IMG/VR virus record: IMGVR_UViG_3300017724_000002
Location: 1 to 61,386 of that record
Source of the DNA: a virus
Direction: 5' to 3' (one strand)
DNA: 61,386 nucleotides
The position numbers were made by a program, and so were the translations under genes. This document shows, piece after piece, positions 8,345-17,800 of the stretch. The notes below the pieces were generated by a model that was not told where the DNA came from, searched no databases, and saw nothing but the letters and a program-made list of their open reading frames with translations. The stretch's first letter is position 1, and each line of letters starts with the position of its first letter.

Positions 8345-9442
8345 ATGACAGTATCAAAACAAACAGATTATTGGACTACAAGATTAAACGGACATGACCC
8401 AACAAGCCCCGTTGGCGATAATAATACTGCGTGGACTTTGAATGCAGGAGTTGGCGGTGATGGTATTTCACAAAATGGTTATTGGCGTATATCATCATCC
8501 AGTGGAGGACAAACTTGGAAACAAGCCGTTATTAATGACGATAATAGTTTGACCTTGATGTGCGCTATTCATGTTGAATCTGTTCCTAGTAATGGTGAAG
8601 TCATCATGGCTTTGGATAATGGAACTCATAGAGTCGAAGTGCAAAGTGATGGAAGTTTTGACAAGGTGAAACTCGTTGGAACTACTACAACAACCTCCAA
8701 CAATCTTGACCTCGCTATGAATGAAAGTGAATCCGTTCCCTGCATTTTGCGTTTGACTTTGAGTAGTGACGGTGTTGGCCGTTTGTATATGCGTGAAATT
8801 ATTGAAGATGATGATGCACAACAACATTATCTTGAGGTTTCTGCGCAAAGTAGTAGTGCGCAGGGTGCTTTTTTCGGAACAACCACTGGCACTGTCGATT
8901 TTTATTCTGTTTATTTTACTCCGCATGGCGCATACTCTCCCGATGAAATGGATATGTCAGATTTTATTTCGCACAGTCTTTTGCGCACAGGTATGAAAGT
9001 CGTTGAAGTTTTGCAAAATTCAAATAGATTATTTTTGAAAACTCATGTTAAGTCAAGTGGTATTAGGTATGGTTATGATTTATCAAGTAATAGTATGATT
9101 AACAGATTTCCAACCCCAAGTGTTCATGTAATGATTCAAAAAAGCGAATCGCCGGAGTTTTTAACTTTAGCAGGTACACGCACAGACCAACGCTATGATG
9201 TTATTATTTTTGTTACTACTAAAGGAACAAACTATGAAAATTCTTATCGCTTAGGAACAAGTATTCTTGGAGAAGTATTTGATGAGTTATACACAAAAAC
9301 AGGACTTGAGCATGGCGTTGATAGTTTAATTTCATACGATGCAAAGTTTGATACAAAGGTTGACGATGATGAAGTAGTTTGCATACACAATTTGACTTTA
9401 ACATATATGAAGAAAATAAGAATGTTTTTGAGAGAAGCATGA
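8345..9442 (+). CDS. Tail terminator-like protein with N-terminal LamG-like domain
   Basis: This 365-aa protein appears two-part. Residues 1-195 are beta-rich with W..R..SSSGGQTW and FFGTTTGTVDFYSVYF, a LamG/concanavalin-like pattern. Residues 205-365 (from SDFISHSLLRTGMKVVEVL) resemble tail-completion proteins that cap the tail tube, located as expected just before the tube gene. Such a fusion would put a carbohydrate-binding-like domain at the neck. GGAGATGA from the upstream gene end is its ribosome site. The domain assignments are by pattern only. Confidence 0.55.
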   Translation: MTVSKQTDYWTTRLNGHDPTSPVGDNNTAWTLNAGVGGDGISQNGYWRISSSSGGQTWKQAVINDDNSLTLMCAIHVESVPSNGEVIMALDNGTHRVEVQSDGSFDKVKLVGTTTTTSNNLDLAMNESESVPCILRLTLSSDGVGRLYMREIIEDDDAQQHYLEVSAQSSSAQGAFFGTTTGTVDFYSVYFTPHGAYSPDEMDMSDFISHSLLRTGMKVVEVLQNSNRLFLKTHVKSSGIRYGYDLSSNSMINRFPTPSVHVMIQKSESPEFLTLAGTRTDQRYDVIIFVTTKGTNYENSYRLGTSILGEVFDELYTKTGLEHGVDSLISYDAKFDTKVDDDEVVCIHNLTLTYMKKIRMFLREA

Positions 9443-9459
9443 TTATAAACTTTTTAAGG

Positions 9460-9475
9460 GCAACCTTCATAAAGC
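9460..9475 (+). promoter_or_regulatory. Late promoter, CCTTCATAAAGC type
   Basis: CATAAAGC (9468-9475) is centred 25.5 nt before the tail-tube ATG at 9497, giving a leaderless transcript. The surrounding GGGCAACCTTCATAAAGCA closely matches the sequence before the portal gene (58200-58219). Confidence 0.6.
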
Positions 9476-9496
9476 ACACACCGCTTCCTTTAGAAC

Positions 9497-10534
9497 ATGC
9501 CAAGTAACCATACACGATATGTTAGCGCAGGTAAAGAGGTAACATATAACTCTCCTGTTAGCGCAACCGCAGTCGGTGAAGTTGAATCTGAATCATTCCA
9601 ACAATCCTATGATGTAATGAAAAGAAATGATATGAACTACTACGGTGCGGCTAAAGCAATTGTTAGCAAGAAAACCGCAGAAGGTAGCATTAGCATGGCT
9701 TTGCAACCGGACAAATTTACTCTTATGATGCTTCACGGTATTATGGGTATTGACACTCCAAGCGGTGGTGCAACCGCCTCAAGAGATTTTACAGAAATAG
9801 CATTAAGTTCTGCCTCAACCCTTCCATCATACACATTCCGTATTGGCCGTGACGAGCATGAGCATATTTTTGCAGGTCAAGTTATTGAATCTATTAGCAT
9901 TTCTTCAAGTATTGGAGAGTATTCTATGCTAACAGTTAACACTACTGGCGCAAAACAAAATTCTTCAACAGGTTCTCTTGGAAATACTCTTCCAACCTAT
10001 ACAAAAGATGCGGCACACTTCTCAAAAGTATTTGTTGACTTTGAGGGAACTGCAACCAATTCAAATCACTCTTTGCTTGTTCAAAGCGTTGACTTTGAAA
10101 TAAAAACCAATAGAGATATTGATAACTCATACAGTTTAGGAGATGAAACTTGCGTGCGTGCGCCTCCTGTTACTCTAAGAGAAATTAGCGGTTCTTTAAC
10201 TTTCCACAAGTCTGTTTTATCAGCAGATACAGGAACTAACGCCGAGCCACACTTTGATGAGTTAATGGGCGCAAATAGCACAAACGCACAAGGGATATTC
10301 AATCCTGCCGGTTCAACACCTGCTCTTTCTCTATTGTTTGAGGTTGACTCAAGCAATTTTATTAGATTTGACTTTTTCAAGATTCACTTTGAAATGCCCG
10401 AAACTTCTGTATCGGGTCGTGACTCTCAAACAATGACCGTGAACTTTCACGGATTGTATGACTTAGGCGGCGCAGAATCAATGGTAAAAATTGCGTGTCA
10501 GTCGGAAGATGGAATTGCAGATTATGATGTGTGA
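9497..10534 (+). CDS. Major tail tube protein
   Basis: This 345-aa beta-rich protein follows the tail-terminator-like gene and precedes the chaperone pair and tape measure, the fixed place of the siphovirus tail tube gene. The pattern of GKEVTYNSP.. at the start, repeated strand-turn-strand segments and MTVNFHGLYDLGG near the end fit phage tail tube folds. It has its own leaderless promoter and no ribosome site, in line with the high expression needed for a tube subunit. Confidence 0.72.
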   Translation: MPSNHTRYVSAGKEVTYNSPVSATAVGEVESESFQQSYDVMKRNDMNYYGAAKAIVSKKTAEGSISMALQPDKFTLMMLHGIMGIDTPSGGATASRDFTEIALSSASTLPSYTFRIGRDEHEHIFAGQVIESISISSSIGEYSMLTVNTTGAKQNSSTGSLGNTLPTYTKDAAHFSKVFVDFEGTATNSNHSLLVQSVDFEIKTNRDIDNSYSLGDETCVRAPPVTLREISGSLTFHKSVLSADTGTNAEPHFDELMGANSTNAQGIFNPAGSTPALSLLFEVDSSNFIRFDFFKIHFEMPETSVSGRDSQTMTVNFHGLYDLGGAESMVKIACQSEDGIADYDV

Positions 10535-10548
10535 TAGGTGGTGCTTAA

Positions 10549-10740
10549 ATGAGTCACACCATCACAGACAACACCAAACTACGAACTGCCGTAGTATATG
10601 GAAATCAATTGACAATACACAGTCAAATTCAAAGCGGTTTGCAAGGTCTTGCAAATGGCGATAAAGTTATTGATATTAGCGTAGTAAGAAAAAGCGTTGG
10701 TAATCAATTTGTAGGAATAATATCTTATGAATTAGCATGA
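10549..10740 (+). CDS. Hypothetical 63-residue tail-region protein
   Basis: This small protein starts with ATG 14 nt after the tail-tube gene, with TAGGTGG upstream as ribosome site. It contains HSQIQSGLQGLANGDKVIDISVVRK, amphipathic helix then strand. No family recognised; location between tube and chaperone suggests a tail-assembly role. Confidence 0.55.
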   Translation: MSHTITDNTKLRTAVVYGNQLTIHSQIQSGLQGLANGDKVIDISVVRKSVGNQFVGIISYELA

Positions 10741-10746
10741 TAGTAA

Positions 10747-10757
10747 AGTATAGTATA
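10747..10757 (+). promoter_or_regulatory. Candidate TATA element before tail chaperone gene
   Basis: GTATAGTATAG is centred about 26 nt before ATG 10778 in a 37-nt intergenic gap where no good ribosome site is present. This spacing equals that of the leaderless promoters elsewhere in the window. The sequence itself differs from both promoter classes, so this is tentative. Confidence 0.3.
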
Positions 10758-10777
10758 GAAAAGAGAAGTGAAAAAAT

Positions 10778-11128
10778 ATGCCAGTATTGAAAAAAGAAAT
10801 AGAGTTAACAGACGGAACTAAAATTTGGGTCAGACAAGCCTCCGGTATGGAGAAACTACCCATCGAAAACAAACAAGCGGGAGTATTTAGAAAGGTTAAG
10901 CATTATGGCGATGACCCGACTAAATGGACTGATGAGCAAAATGAAGAATTTGCGCAAATGCTTGATGATGCAGGCGCAGGTCTTGCAGACCAAATACAAT
11001 CATGGATTCCAAATTGTGTCATAGAGCCTGTTGATTTTGACATTAACATCTTGACTTCGGAAGAAATACGCACATTACTAAACTTTGTGCGTGGCGACAC
11101 TTTGGAGGGTGCAATCCCTTTGGGATAA
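10778..11128 (+). CDS. Tail assembly chaperone (G-type)
   Basis: This 116-aa acidic protein lies between the tail tube and tape measure genes, the place of gpG in lambda and its equivalents. Its start (KEIELTDGTKIWVRQASGMEKLPIE) is typical of this class. Just before its stop codon it holds CCCTTTG at 11116-11122, read as C CCT TTG, a classical -1 slippery heptamer, so part of the ribosomes should continue into the next frame. Confidence 0.7.
   Translation: MPVLKKEIELTDGTKIWVRQASGMEKLPIENKQAGVFRKVKHYGDDPTKWTDEQNEEFAQMLDDAGAGLADQIQSWIPNCVIEPVDFDINILTSEEIRTLLNFVRGDTLEGAIPLG
11116..11122 (+). other. Programmed -1 frameshift site CCCTTTG
   Basis: In the zero frame the bases read ATC CCT TTG GGA TAA. 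The heptamer fits X XXY YYZ exactly, and slipping gives CCC TTT GGG in the -1 frame, which stays open through 11412. The zero-frame stop is only two codons downstream. Position between chaperone and tape measure matches the conserved G/GT frameshift of tailed phages. Confidence 0.7.
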
Positions 11129-11412
11129 TCCATAGAGTATTGCCTTCTCTATGTAGCACATTCAAAGGACAATTACCACATGAATTATACTTAAAATACA
11201 ATGAGGATAATGGCTACGAAAGAATGCAATTCGATATGGAGGTCGCAAGAGAGATAAGTGAAAGAATTACTGAGCAACACGAAGCGGCAAAGTCGGGAAG
11301 AAAAAGCCCAACGGATGCCCGAAGTGCAGTAGCCCGCCGTGACCAAAGGCGAGCAGAAAGAGTTGAGGGAAAAGATTTAAGCGACATGATAGGAAAATGG
11401 GCAAGTGATTAG
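11122..11412 (+). CDS. Tail chaperone C-terminal extension (T part of GT), frameshift-encoded
   Basis: Reading from GGG at 11122 gives 96 codons that add to the 115 codons read before the slip, a GT-like fusion of about 211 aa. The only independent start nearby is a TTG at 11140 with no ribosome site, which argues for frameshifting. The region is Arg/Glu-rich and helical (QFDMEVAREISERITEQHEAAKSG), as in T domains that bind the tape measure protein, encoded 2 nt downstream. Confidence 0.65.
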   Translation, partial: GIIHRVLPSLCSTFKGQLPHELYLKYNEDNGYERMQFDMEVAREISERITEQHEAAKSGRKSPTDARSAVARRDQRRAERVEGKDLSDMIGKWASD

Positions 11413-11414
11413 AA

Positions 11415-14400
11415 ATGGCAAGAGCAGGTGCGGCAAGAGTCTTTTTCGATGTTGTCGGAACATTTCAAGCCACAAAATTAATTGCTGATTCCAAGTCTGC
11501 CGCAACCGTTCAAACTGCAATTTTTATGGATGCCGCCGCTAATATTGCGGATTCATTTGATGAAATGGCTTCTGCCGTTCTTGAGTCCGTTGGCGAAATA
11601 ATGGATTCATTTTTTGAATTTGAGGCGCAGTTAGTCCGTGTTGAAAAATTTTATGGTGATTCCGGCGGTGTTGAAAAATTCGCAGAAGCCTCTATTGCTC
11701 TCGGTGAAGGATTTGCATTTAGTGGTGAGCAAGCATTACAAGCAAGCGCAAAAACTGCGCAATTGAAACAGGTTCTTGAATCGCAAGAAGCAATTATTGA
11801 AGCCACAAGAGGCGGTCTTTTGATGGCCGCAGTTGGTGAAATGGAAACAGAAATGGGAATGAACCGTCTTATCCAGTTAGCACAACAAACTGGATTTATG
11901 CTTGGTACTTTGACAAAGGCACAGTATGACGCACTTGGCGCAGAACAACAAGCAAATGTAGTGCGTGGAAATACATTGCGTGTGTTAGACCAATTAAACA
12001 CTGTTGAAAATACATCGGTTGCTACAATGGAAGATATTACCTTTGTTCTTAACCAATTTTCTGCGCAGGCTAATATTGCCGGTGAATCTATTGGTGAAAT
12101 GGCCGCTATGTCTGCTCTATTGCTAGAAACTGGTGAAGAAGTGAGCAGGGCAGGAACAGGTCTGCGTATGATTTATCAGCGTATTGGTAATGCAAATACA
12201 GATGCAGTAAAAACACTTCAAGAATTGATGGGTGGCGTTGATGCTTCGGTAATTACGCAAATGAAATTTTCTGATATTATTAAAGAAATTGCGCCTGCGT
12301 ATGAAACTATGACTGCCGAGCAAAAAAGAAATCTTGCGGTATCAATTGCAGGTTCTCGTCACTATGTAAAATTCTTGAAAATAATGGAAAATCAAGAGCG
12401 TCTTGTTGAGTTGCAAACAAGCGCATATCATGGTGCATACAGTGCTATTGATGAGTATAATTTAAGAACAGAAAAAGCATTTTTTGAAATGGAACAGTTG
12501 CAAGCAATGACTACAAACTTGCGTGTTGAGTTAGGTGAAAATCTTGCTGACGCATACTTGCAAGCAGAAACCGCAACATATCATTTCCTTGATGCGGTTT
12601 TATCATTAAATGAAACAGAATTAGGCGGCAATGTAATGAATAGCGTCATAATTATGTCTGGTCTATATCAAAATCTTATTGCGCCGTTTGCAAATGTTGG
12701 TTTTCAATTAATGAATATGGTTATTGCATTTAGGACTTTATCAGCAGTGCAAGCACAATTAAATCCTCAAACAATTTTACAAAGAAATAATCATATTGCT
12801 CTTGCTAACGCTACTAAAATAACAACAAATGCTTACAATGAGTTTTCATCAACATATAATGTAATGGTTGGTCAAGCGCAAATAAGAAGTAGTGCTTTTA
12901 GGGCTACTCTTGCAGAAGCAAGAATGGAACAAGGAAGGCTCAATTCTGAATTACAACTAGCATCTGCGGCTCACGCAGACGCAACGGCTCATGTTGCGGC
13001 TCATGGAAGAATACTTGCAAGAAATAATGCAGGTATGAAATCGTCTTTTGCTATACATAGTATAACAGGAAAAAGAGTATATGAAAGTAGCAACGCTATG
13101 GCTTTCCAAACTATGCGTATGAAAGAAAGTAAAGTAGCGATGGATGCGTTAAATTTAGAAATAATGGAAAATACCGGACTTCAAGTTAAGTTTATTGGAT
13201 TAAACCTTCAAGCAGGCATGGGTGCGGCAAACTATAACTCTCTTATGGCTAATGGTTTGACAACAATTGTTCAAAATACACAGGCGCATAGAGATTTAGT
13301 AAATGCAAGACAACAAGAAGCACAGGTATTAAAGCAGTCGCACATGATACTTATGCCACTAAATGCGGCAGAAATGCAACAGGCAACATTAGCAGTACAA
13401 AGGAAAAATCAAAAAATACAAGAGTTGCAAGTTGAAACTGGACTTATGCGCAGTCGCCAATTGCGCAATCAAATCGACAAGGGAGAAACAGACCCTATTT
13501 TAACAAAAGAAATTGCAAAAAATGAAAAGAAGATTTCACAGATGCAAAGAGAAAATCTTGCATTAGAAAGAGGAATATTATCTTCTAAACAAGCCAATGT
13601 CGCCGCAAAAGCAGAAATTGCTAATAACGGAATGGCTACTATGACTCTTAGACAAAAAGCAGTTGCATACGGACAGGCGGCAAGTGCAGGTTTTAAATTA
13701 GGTATTGCTGGTCAAAGTGTCAATAGAGCATTAATGCCAATGACTATGATATTGCCGTTTGTTACAGACGGCGCAGATAGTATGAAATGGATGATGGCAG
13801 GTATGGCCGCAATTATGATGGTCAAGGTTGTTACTGCAATTAGAGCAATGAATTTCAACCTAAGTAAAACAGTAATGCTTCAAGCCGCAGTTAGCGGTGG
13901 AACAAGTATTGCAATAGCCGCAATTGGTTTATTTGCGTCAAAAATGTTATTAGACCAATTTATAGGTGACGATTTCTTAGCAAGCCCTATTGATAATTTA
14001 AATGAATTTAACGATGGCCTTATAACCGCAGAAGGTACTCTTTCTGCATTAGTAGGTTCAACAGACGCAATTCTTGCAGGTGTTGTTGATGAGTCCTTTT
14101 CAGAATTAAAAAACCAACCCGAAATGATGGCTGAATCTATTGCGAAAGTTTCTCAAGAAATTACTGATTTAAAAAATGCGCAAATAGGTTTAGATTCAGA
14201 AAGCGCACTTTTCAATCAATTGGCGGCAGATATTGATGCGGCACAAAAAGCAGAAAATAATTTAAACGATTTGTTAACAGAAAGACAAAGACTTGATTTA
14301 ATTAATTCTTCTTTAGACAACAATAAATCAAATATAGCAGGCATTGATACAAAACAAAATTATCTAACTCAATTACCAACAAACAACTTCTTAAAACATA

Positions 14401-14885
14401 TCCCACTACCTAAATTAATTAAAACACATAAAGATTATTTTGTTGAATATACAGATTTATACGGTAACTTTCATAGAGAAGAAATGAAAAACAGGAAAGA
14501 AGCAAATGAAAGAATTGAAGAATTAGAAATTCAATTTGGCGAAGAAAATCTAAAAAACCAAAAAGCATATCTTGACGCAATGTTTGCGCAAGAAGAACAA
14601 GCGGCGCAAAATAGTATTGATTTATTTACAGAAACAAATGAGCAAGCAATGGGTGAAATGTTTCAGTTTGCTAATGCAAGAGAAGAGTTATTCTTCGGTC
14701 AGCGTCAGAATTTTACTGGCGCACTATACAAACAAGTATCGCAAGGAGGAATTGAAAACCTTTTGCATAAAACAGAAATTATTCAAACTAATGTCTTTAA
14801 TGGCATGACACTTCCCGAAATGGTTAGTCAAGTAGCAGATGGAGTAGTAGCGGAGTTAAACAATAGGGGAGTAATGAGCAGATGA
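11415..14885 (+). CDS. Tape measure protein
   Basis: This 1156-aa protein is largely helical with long Ala/Gln/Glu coiled-coil stretches. The N-terminal 350 residues resemble phage tail tape-measure domains (for example SVATMEDITFVLNQFSAQAN and MSALLLETGEEVSRAGTGLRM). A hydrophobic region at about residues 770-850 has two likely membrane segments, as expected for a protein that enters the host membrane during DNA ejection. It follows the chaperones and precedes the tail-tip gene, which it overlaps by 4 nt. By the usual length rule the tail would be roughly 170 nm, an inference from 1.5 angstrom per residue. Confidence 0.85.
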   Translation: MARAGAARVFFDVVGTFQATKLIADSKSAATVQTAIFMDAAANIADSFDEMASAVLESVGEIMDSFFEFEAQLVRVEKFYGDSGGVEKFAEASIALGEGFAFSGEQALQASAKTAQLKQVLESQEAIIEATRGGLLMAAVGEMETEMGMNRLIQLAQQTGFMLGTLTKAQYDALGAEQQANVVRGNTLRVLDQLNTVENTSVATMEDITFVLNQFSAQANIAGESIGEMAAMSALLLETGEEVSRAGTGLRMIYQRIGNANTDAVKTLQELMGGVDASVITQMKFSDIIKEIAPAYETMTAEQKRNLAVSIAGSRHYVKFLKIMENQERLVELQTSAYHGAYSAIDEYNLRTEKAFFEMEQLQAMTTNLRVELGENLADAYLQAETATYHFLDAVLSLNETELGGNVMNSVIIMSGLYQNLIAPFANVGFQLMNMVIAFRTLSAVQAQLNPQTILQRNNHIALANATKITTNAYNEFSSTYNVMVGQAQIRSSAFRATLAEARMEQGRLNSELQLASAAHADATAHVAAHGRILARNNAGMKSSFAIHSITGKRVYESSNAMAFQTMRMKESKVAMDALNLEIMENTGLQVKFIGLNLQAGMGAANYNSLMANGLTTIVQNTQAHRDLVNARQQEAQVLKQSHMILMPLNAAEMQQATLAVQRKNQKIQELQVETGLMRSRQLRNQIDKGETDPILTKEIAKNEKKISQMQRENLALERGILSSKQANVAAKAEIANNGMATMTLRQKAVAYGQAASAGFKLGIAGQSVNRALMPMTMILPFVTDGADSMKWMMAGMAAIMMVKVVTAIRAMNFNLSKTVMLQAAVSGGTSIAIAAIGLFASKMLLDQFIGDDFLASPIDNLNEFNDGLITAEGTLSALVGSTDAILAGVVDESFSELKNQPEMMAESIAKVSQEITDLKNAQIGLDSESALFNQLAADIDAAQKAENNLNDLLTERQRLDLINSSLDNNKSNIAGIDTKQNYLTQLPTNNFLKHIPLPKLIKTHKDYFVEYTDLYGNFHREEMKNRKEANERIEELEIQFGEENLKNQKAYLDAMFAQEEQAAQNSIDLFTETNEQAMGEMFQFANAREELFFGQRQNFTGALYKQVSQGGIENLLHKTEIIQTNVFNGMTLPEMVSQVADGVVAELNNRGVMSR

Positions 14886-17800
14886 AAACAGTTAATTTTG
14901 AAAATTCTTTTTGGCTTACTGGTTATTTTGATGATTTCCATAAGCCGGTTGGTGTTGCAGACGATAAAAATACAGGCGCAGAAAGAACACACGACCATAC
15001 TATAACTCATTTTGGTAGTGTCTTAGGAGGAAATAACCCTTTCAACCCAAGATATTTTTTTGCGCACTATGATAGACTGCGCAGTGGCGGTATAAATGAC
15101 GGTTTAAACGCTATTGATTTAACAGGAATAATTACAGGTAATACAAAACTTGGCGACCCTCATAACTACTTAACTACTAATAATAATAAATTAACTATGA
15201 ATGCAGGTATTCACGAATGGATTACTGTTGACTCAACTAACTCAGATGGTATATTAACAGAAAATAATACTTATTTGTTTTCACCAAACTCTTTATGCGC
15301 AAATAGACATAAATGGAACGGCGCAGGAAATGAAGGATATTTAAGATTTAAAAATTCACATGATACTGCCGGAAATTATTATGCGCCGACTGGAACAATA
15401 GACCCGACTTATGGTGGTAGTGAAGTATTTTCACCACAAGAAAATTTAGGTGCGAGTTTTATAGGTGCAGGGCAAACTATGCTCAATAATAGAAGCGGAG
15501 GATATTCAAAACTAATTACATATACTCCAAACGCAACACAAATTCATACTCATTTTGCCGGTATCTATAACGGAGAGCAGGCTCAATCGGCATTAGACCA
15601 CACTCTAACAAGACCACAAAAATATCTTCACAATATTACTTCTCCTTCCGGTCAAAATTTTATGATTAATTCATTGTATAGCGACATAATTAGTAGTGGA
15701 AATCAACGATTAATTACTTATGATGGCGCATTGCGTTTGCGTGGTTTAGGAGAAATGTTCCATTTGCGCATTGCGTCACACAAAATTGGAGATTGGGCAT
15801 TAACTGCATATTTATTAAAAATTGGTTTTGGTGACTCAGCAACATATAATACCACGACTAATGATTTTGTTTCAAGTAATTCTTTAGCAACAATTGTTCT
15901 TCCATCAAGTTTATTTTCAAATCTTGATAAATGGAATGGTAATACACAATCAACATATAATGCAGACCAAGTATGGATAGATGTTTTTGTTCAATTTGAT
16001 TTTAACGCAAATACTTATGCAGTGTATATTAATGATGAAACAACCGCATCGGCAGGTGGTTCTCTTACAGGAGGTATAGATTATACTACGGCAAAGGGTT
16101 GGAGTCTTGATGCAGTGATTGGTACTAATGGTTCGCAAAATAGCGTGGCTCTCGATACATTAATTGATAGAGCAAGTGTTATTTTACCTCTTAACTGGCG
16201 ACATGGCGGTGTTTCATTCCCACCTCCTATTGAAGCACTTAGTTTTAATTCCGGTATAGACAAAGTATCAACACTTAGTATTACTGTACTTGATGACCAA
16301 AATGAATTTGCACTATCGGCATTGACAACAGGAAGTAGTGCAAGTGAATGGCGACTACTTATGATGAATAGTGATGAATCGAGAGTGCTTTGGTCGGGAT
16401 TTGTTGATGGAGTACAACATTCACAAAATAAACATGGAAATCTTTTACAAACTACTATTGATGCAAGAGATTCATTAGGTACTCTTGATAGAATACTTCC
16501 AATATGGGAAACAGGACAGAATGCGCACACTTCACTAAATCAACATATATCAATGGATAATTTTAACACAAAACGAAACTTTGAAACTTCGCAAATTTTA
16601 AGCAAAATGTTATTTGGCGCAAACCAATTAACTGTTTCAGAAAATACATTAGGTTTTAACTCATACGATGTTGCCGCAGGGGGAACGGTTAATGATTCTT
16701 TTAGTCGTAACAATGATGCAAGAACACGACTTTTTTCGGGTCAATCTATTCAAATGTATATTGGAGAAGATGAATACGGCGCAAACGAAATAGAAAAAGA
16801 GTGGGAAGGAGGAAACAATAGCACCTTTGGACTTCTTGATGTTATTGCCATAGATACAGACCACTCAAGTAATAAACTGCGCATTATGGTTGAGTATGAT
16901 GTTGATATTGACGGCCAACCTCCTGCTTTTACTAATGCTTATGATATGGCGCAAACACTAACAAGTCATAGAGGAATTGCCGTTGGAGATGATATTACTT
17001 TAATGGGTTCAAACGGCGCAGGAAGTTATAATGGCGACCATACTATTACTGCAATAAAAGTTTTAAGAAGAGTCCAAAGACATATTGGAACTGTTTTAGC
17101 AGGTTATCAAAATGTAAATACAACAAAGTATGTTGTTCAAATAGATACATCTTCGACATACAATACCGGCGATAACGCATTTAAATTAACTTCGGTGGTT
17201 GCAAACTATACAAATCCAAAAACTGCATATTCCACTGTTATGACTTATAGTGGGTATCAAATAAATAACTATGAAGCAAATTTTAATGACGGAGTTTCTG
17301 AATTTCCAGTCCATCTTAAATTTACAACACAATCTGCGCATGGTTTAAGCGTTGGGGATTGGTTTATGATGCCAAGCGGAATACAAGACCCTTTGGGTGC
17401 TACGCAAGGGCTACACTGTGAACCGTTACAAGTTATTGCAGTGTATGATTCGACTACATTTAGTGTTGTTGCGCCTTATGATGTATTAGGTGGTAGTTTT
17501 GGAACTGTATCTTTAACAAATATGGATATACCTAAAATGTCTGTTTATGACGCAAACCCTCTTGCTATTGCGAATAGACCTCCAAAATCAAAACCAGTTA
17601 TCTTTAAGAAAAATACTAATCTTTTATCAAATACTATTATGCAAAGACTAAGACATAGAACAATTCATGCTCGATGGATGCGTGATTTGCCTTTATCTCC
17701 TTATTTTAGAGCGCAATTTGGAGTTATTGAACCCCTTCCTTATTGGCGTTGTGGAAGTAAAACTGCAATAAATTGGTTGTTTAGCCCTAATAAAATGAAC

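Noticed and set aside
8495-8926. A 143-codon minus-strand frame inside the tail-terminator-like gene
   Set aside because: Antisense shadow of a clear late gene; no start signal.
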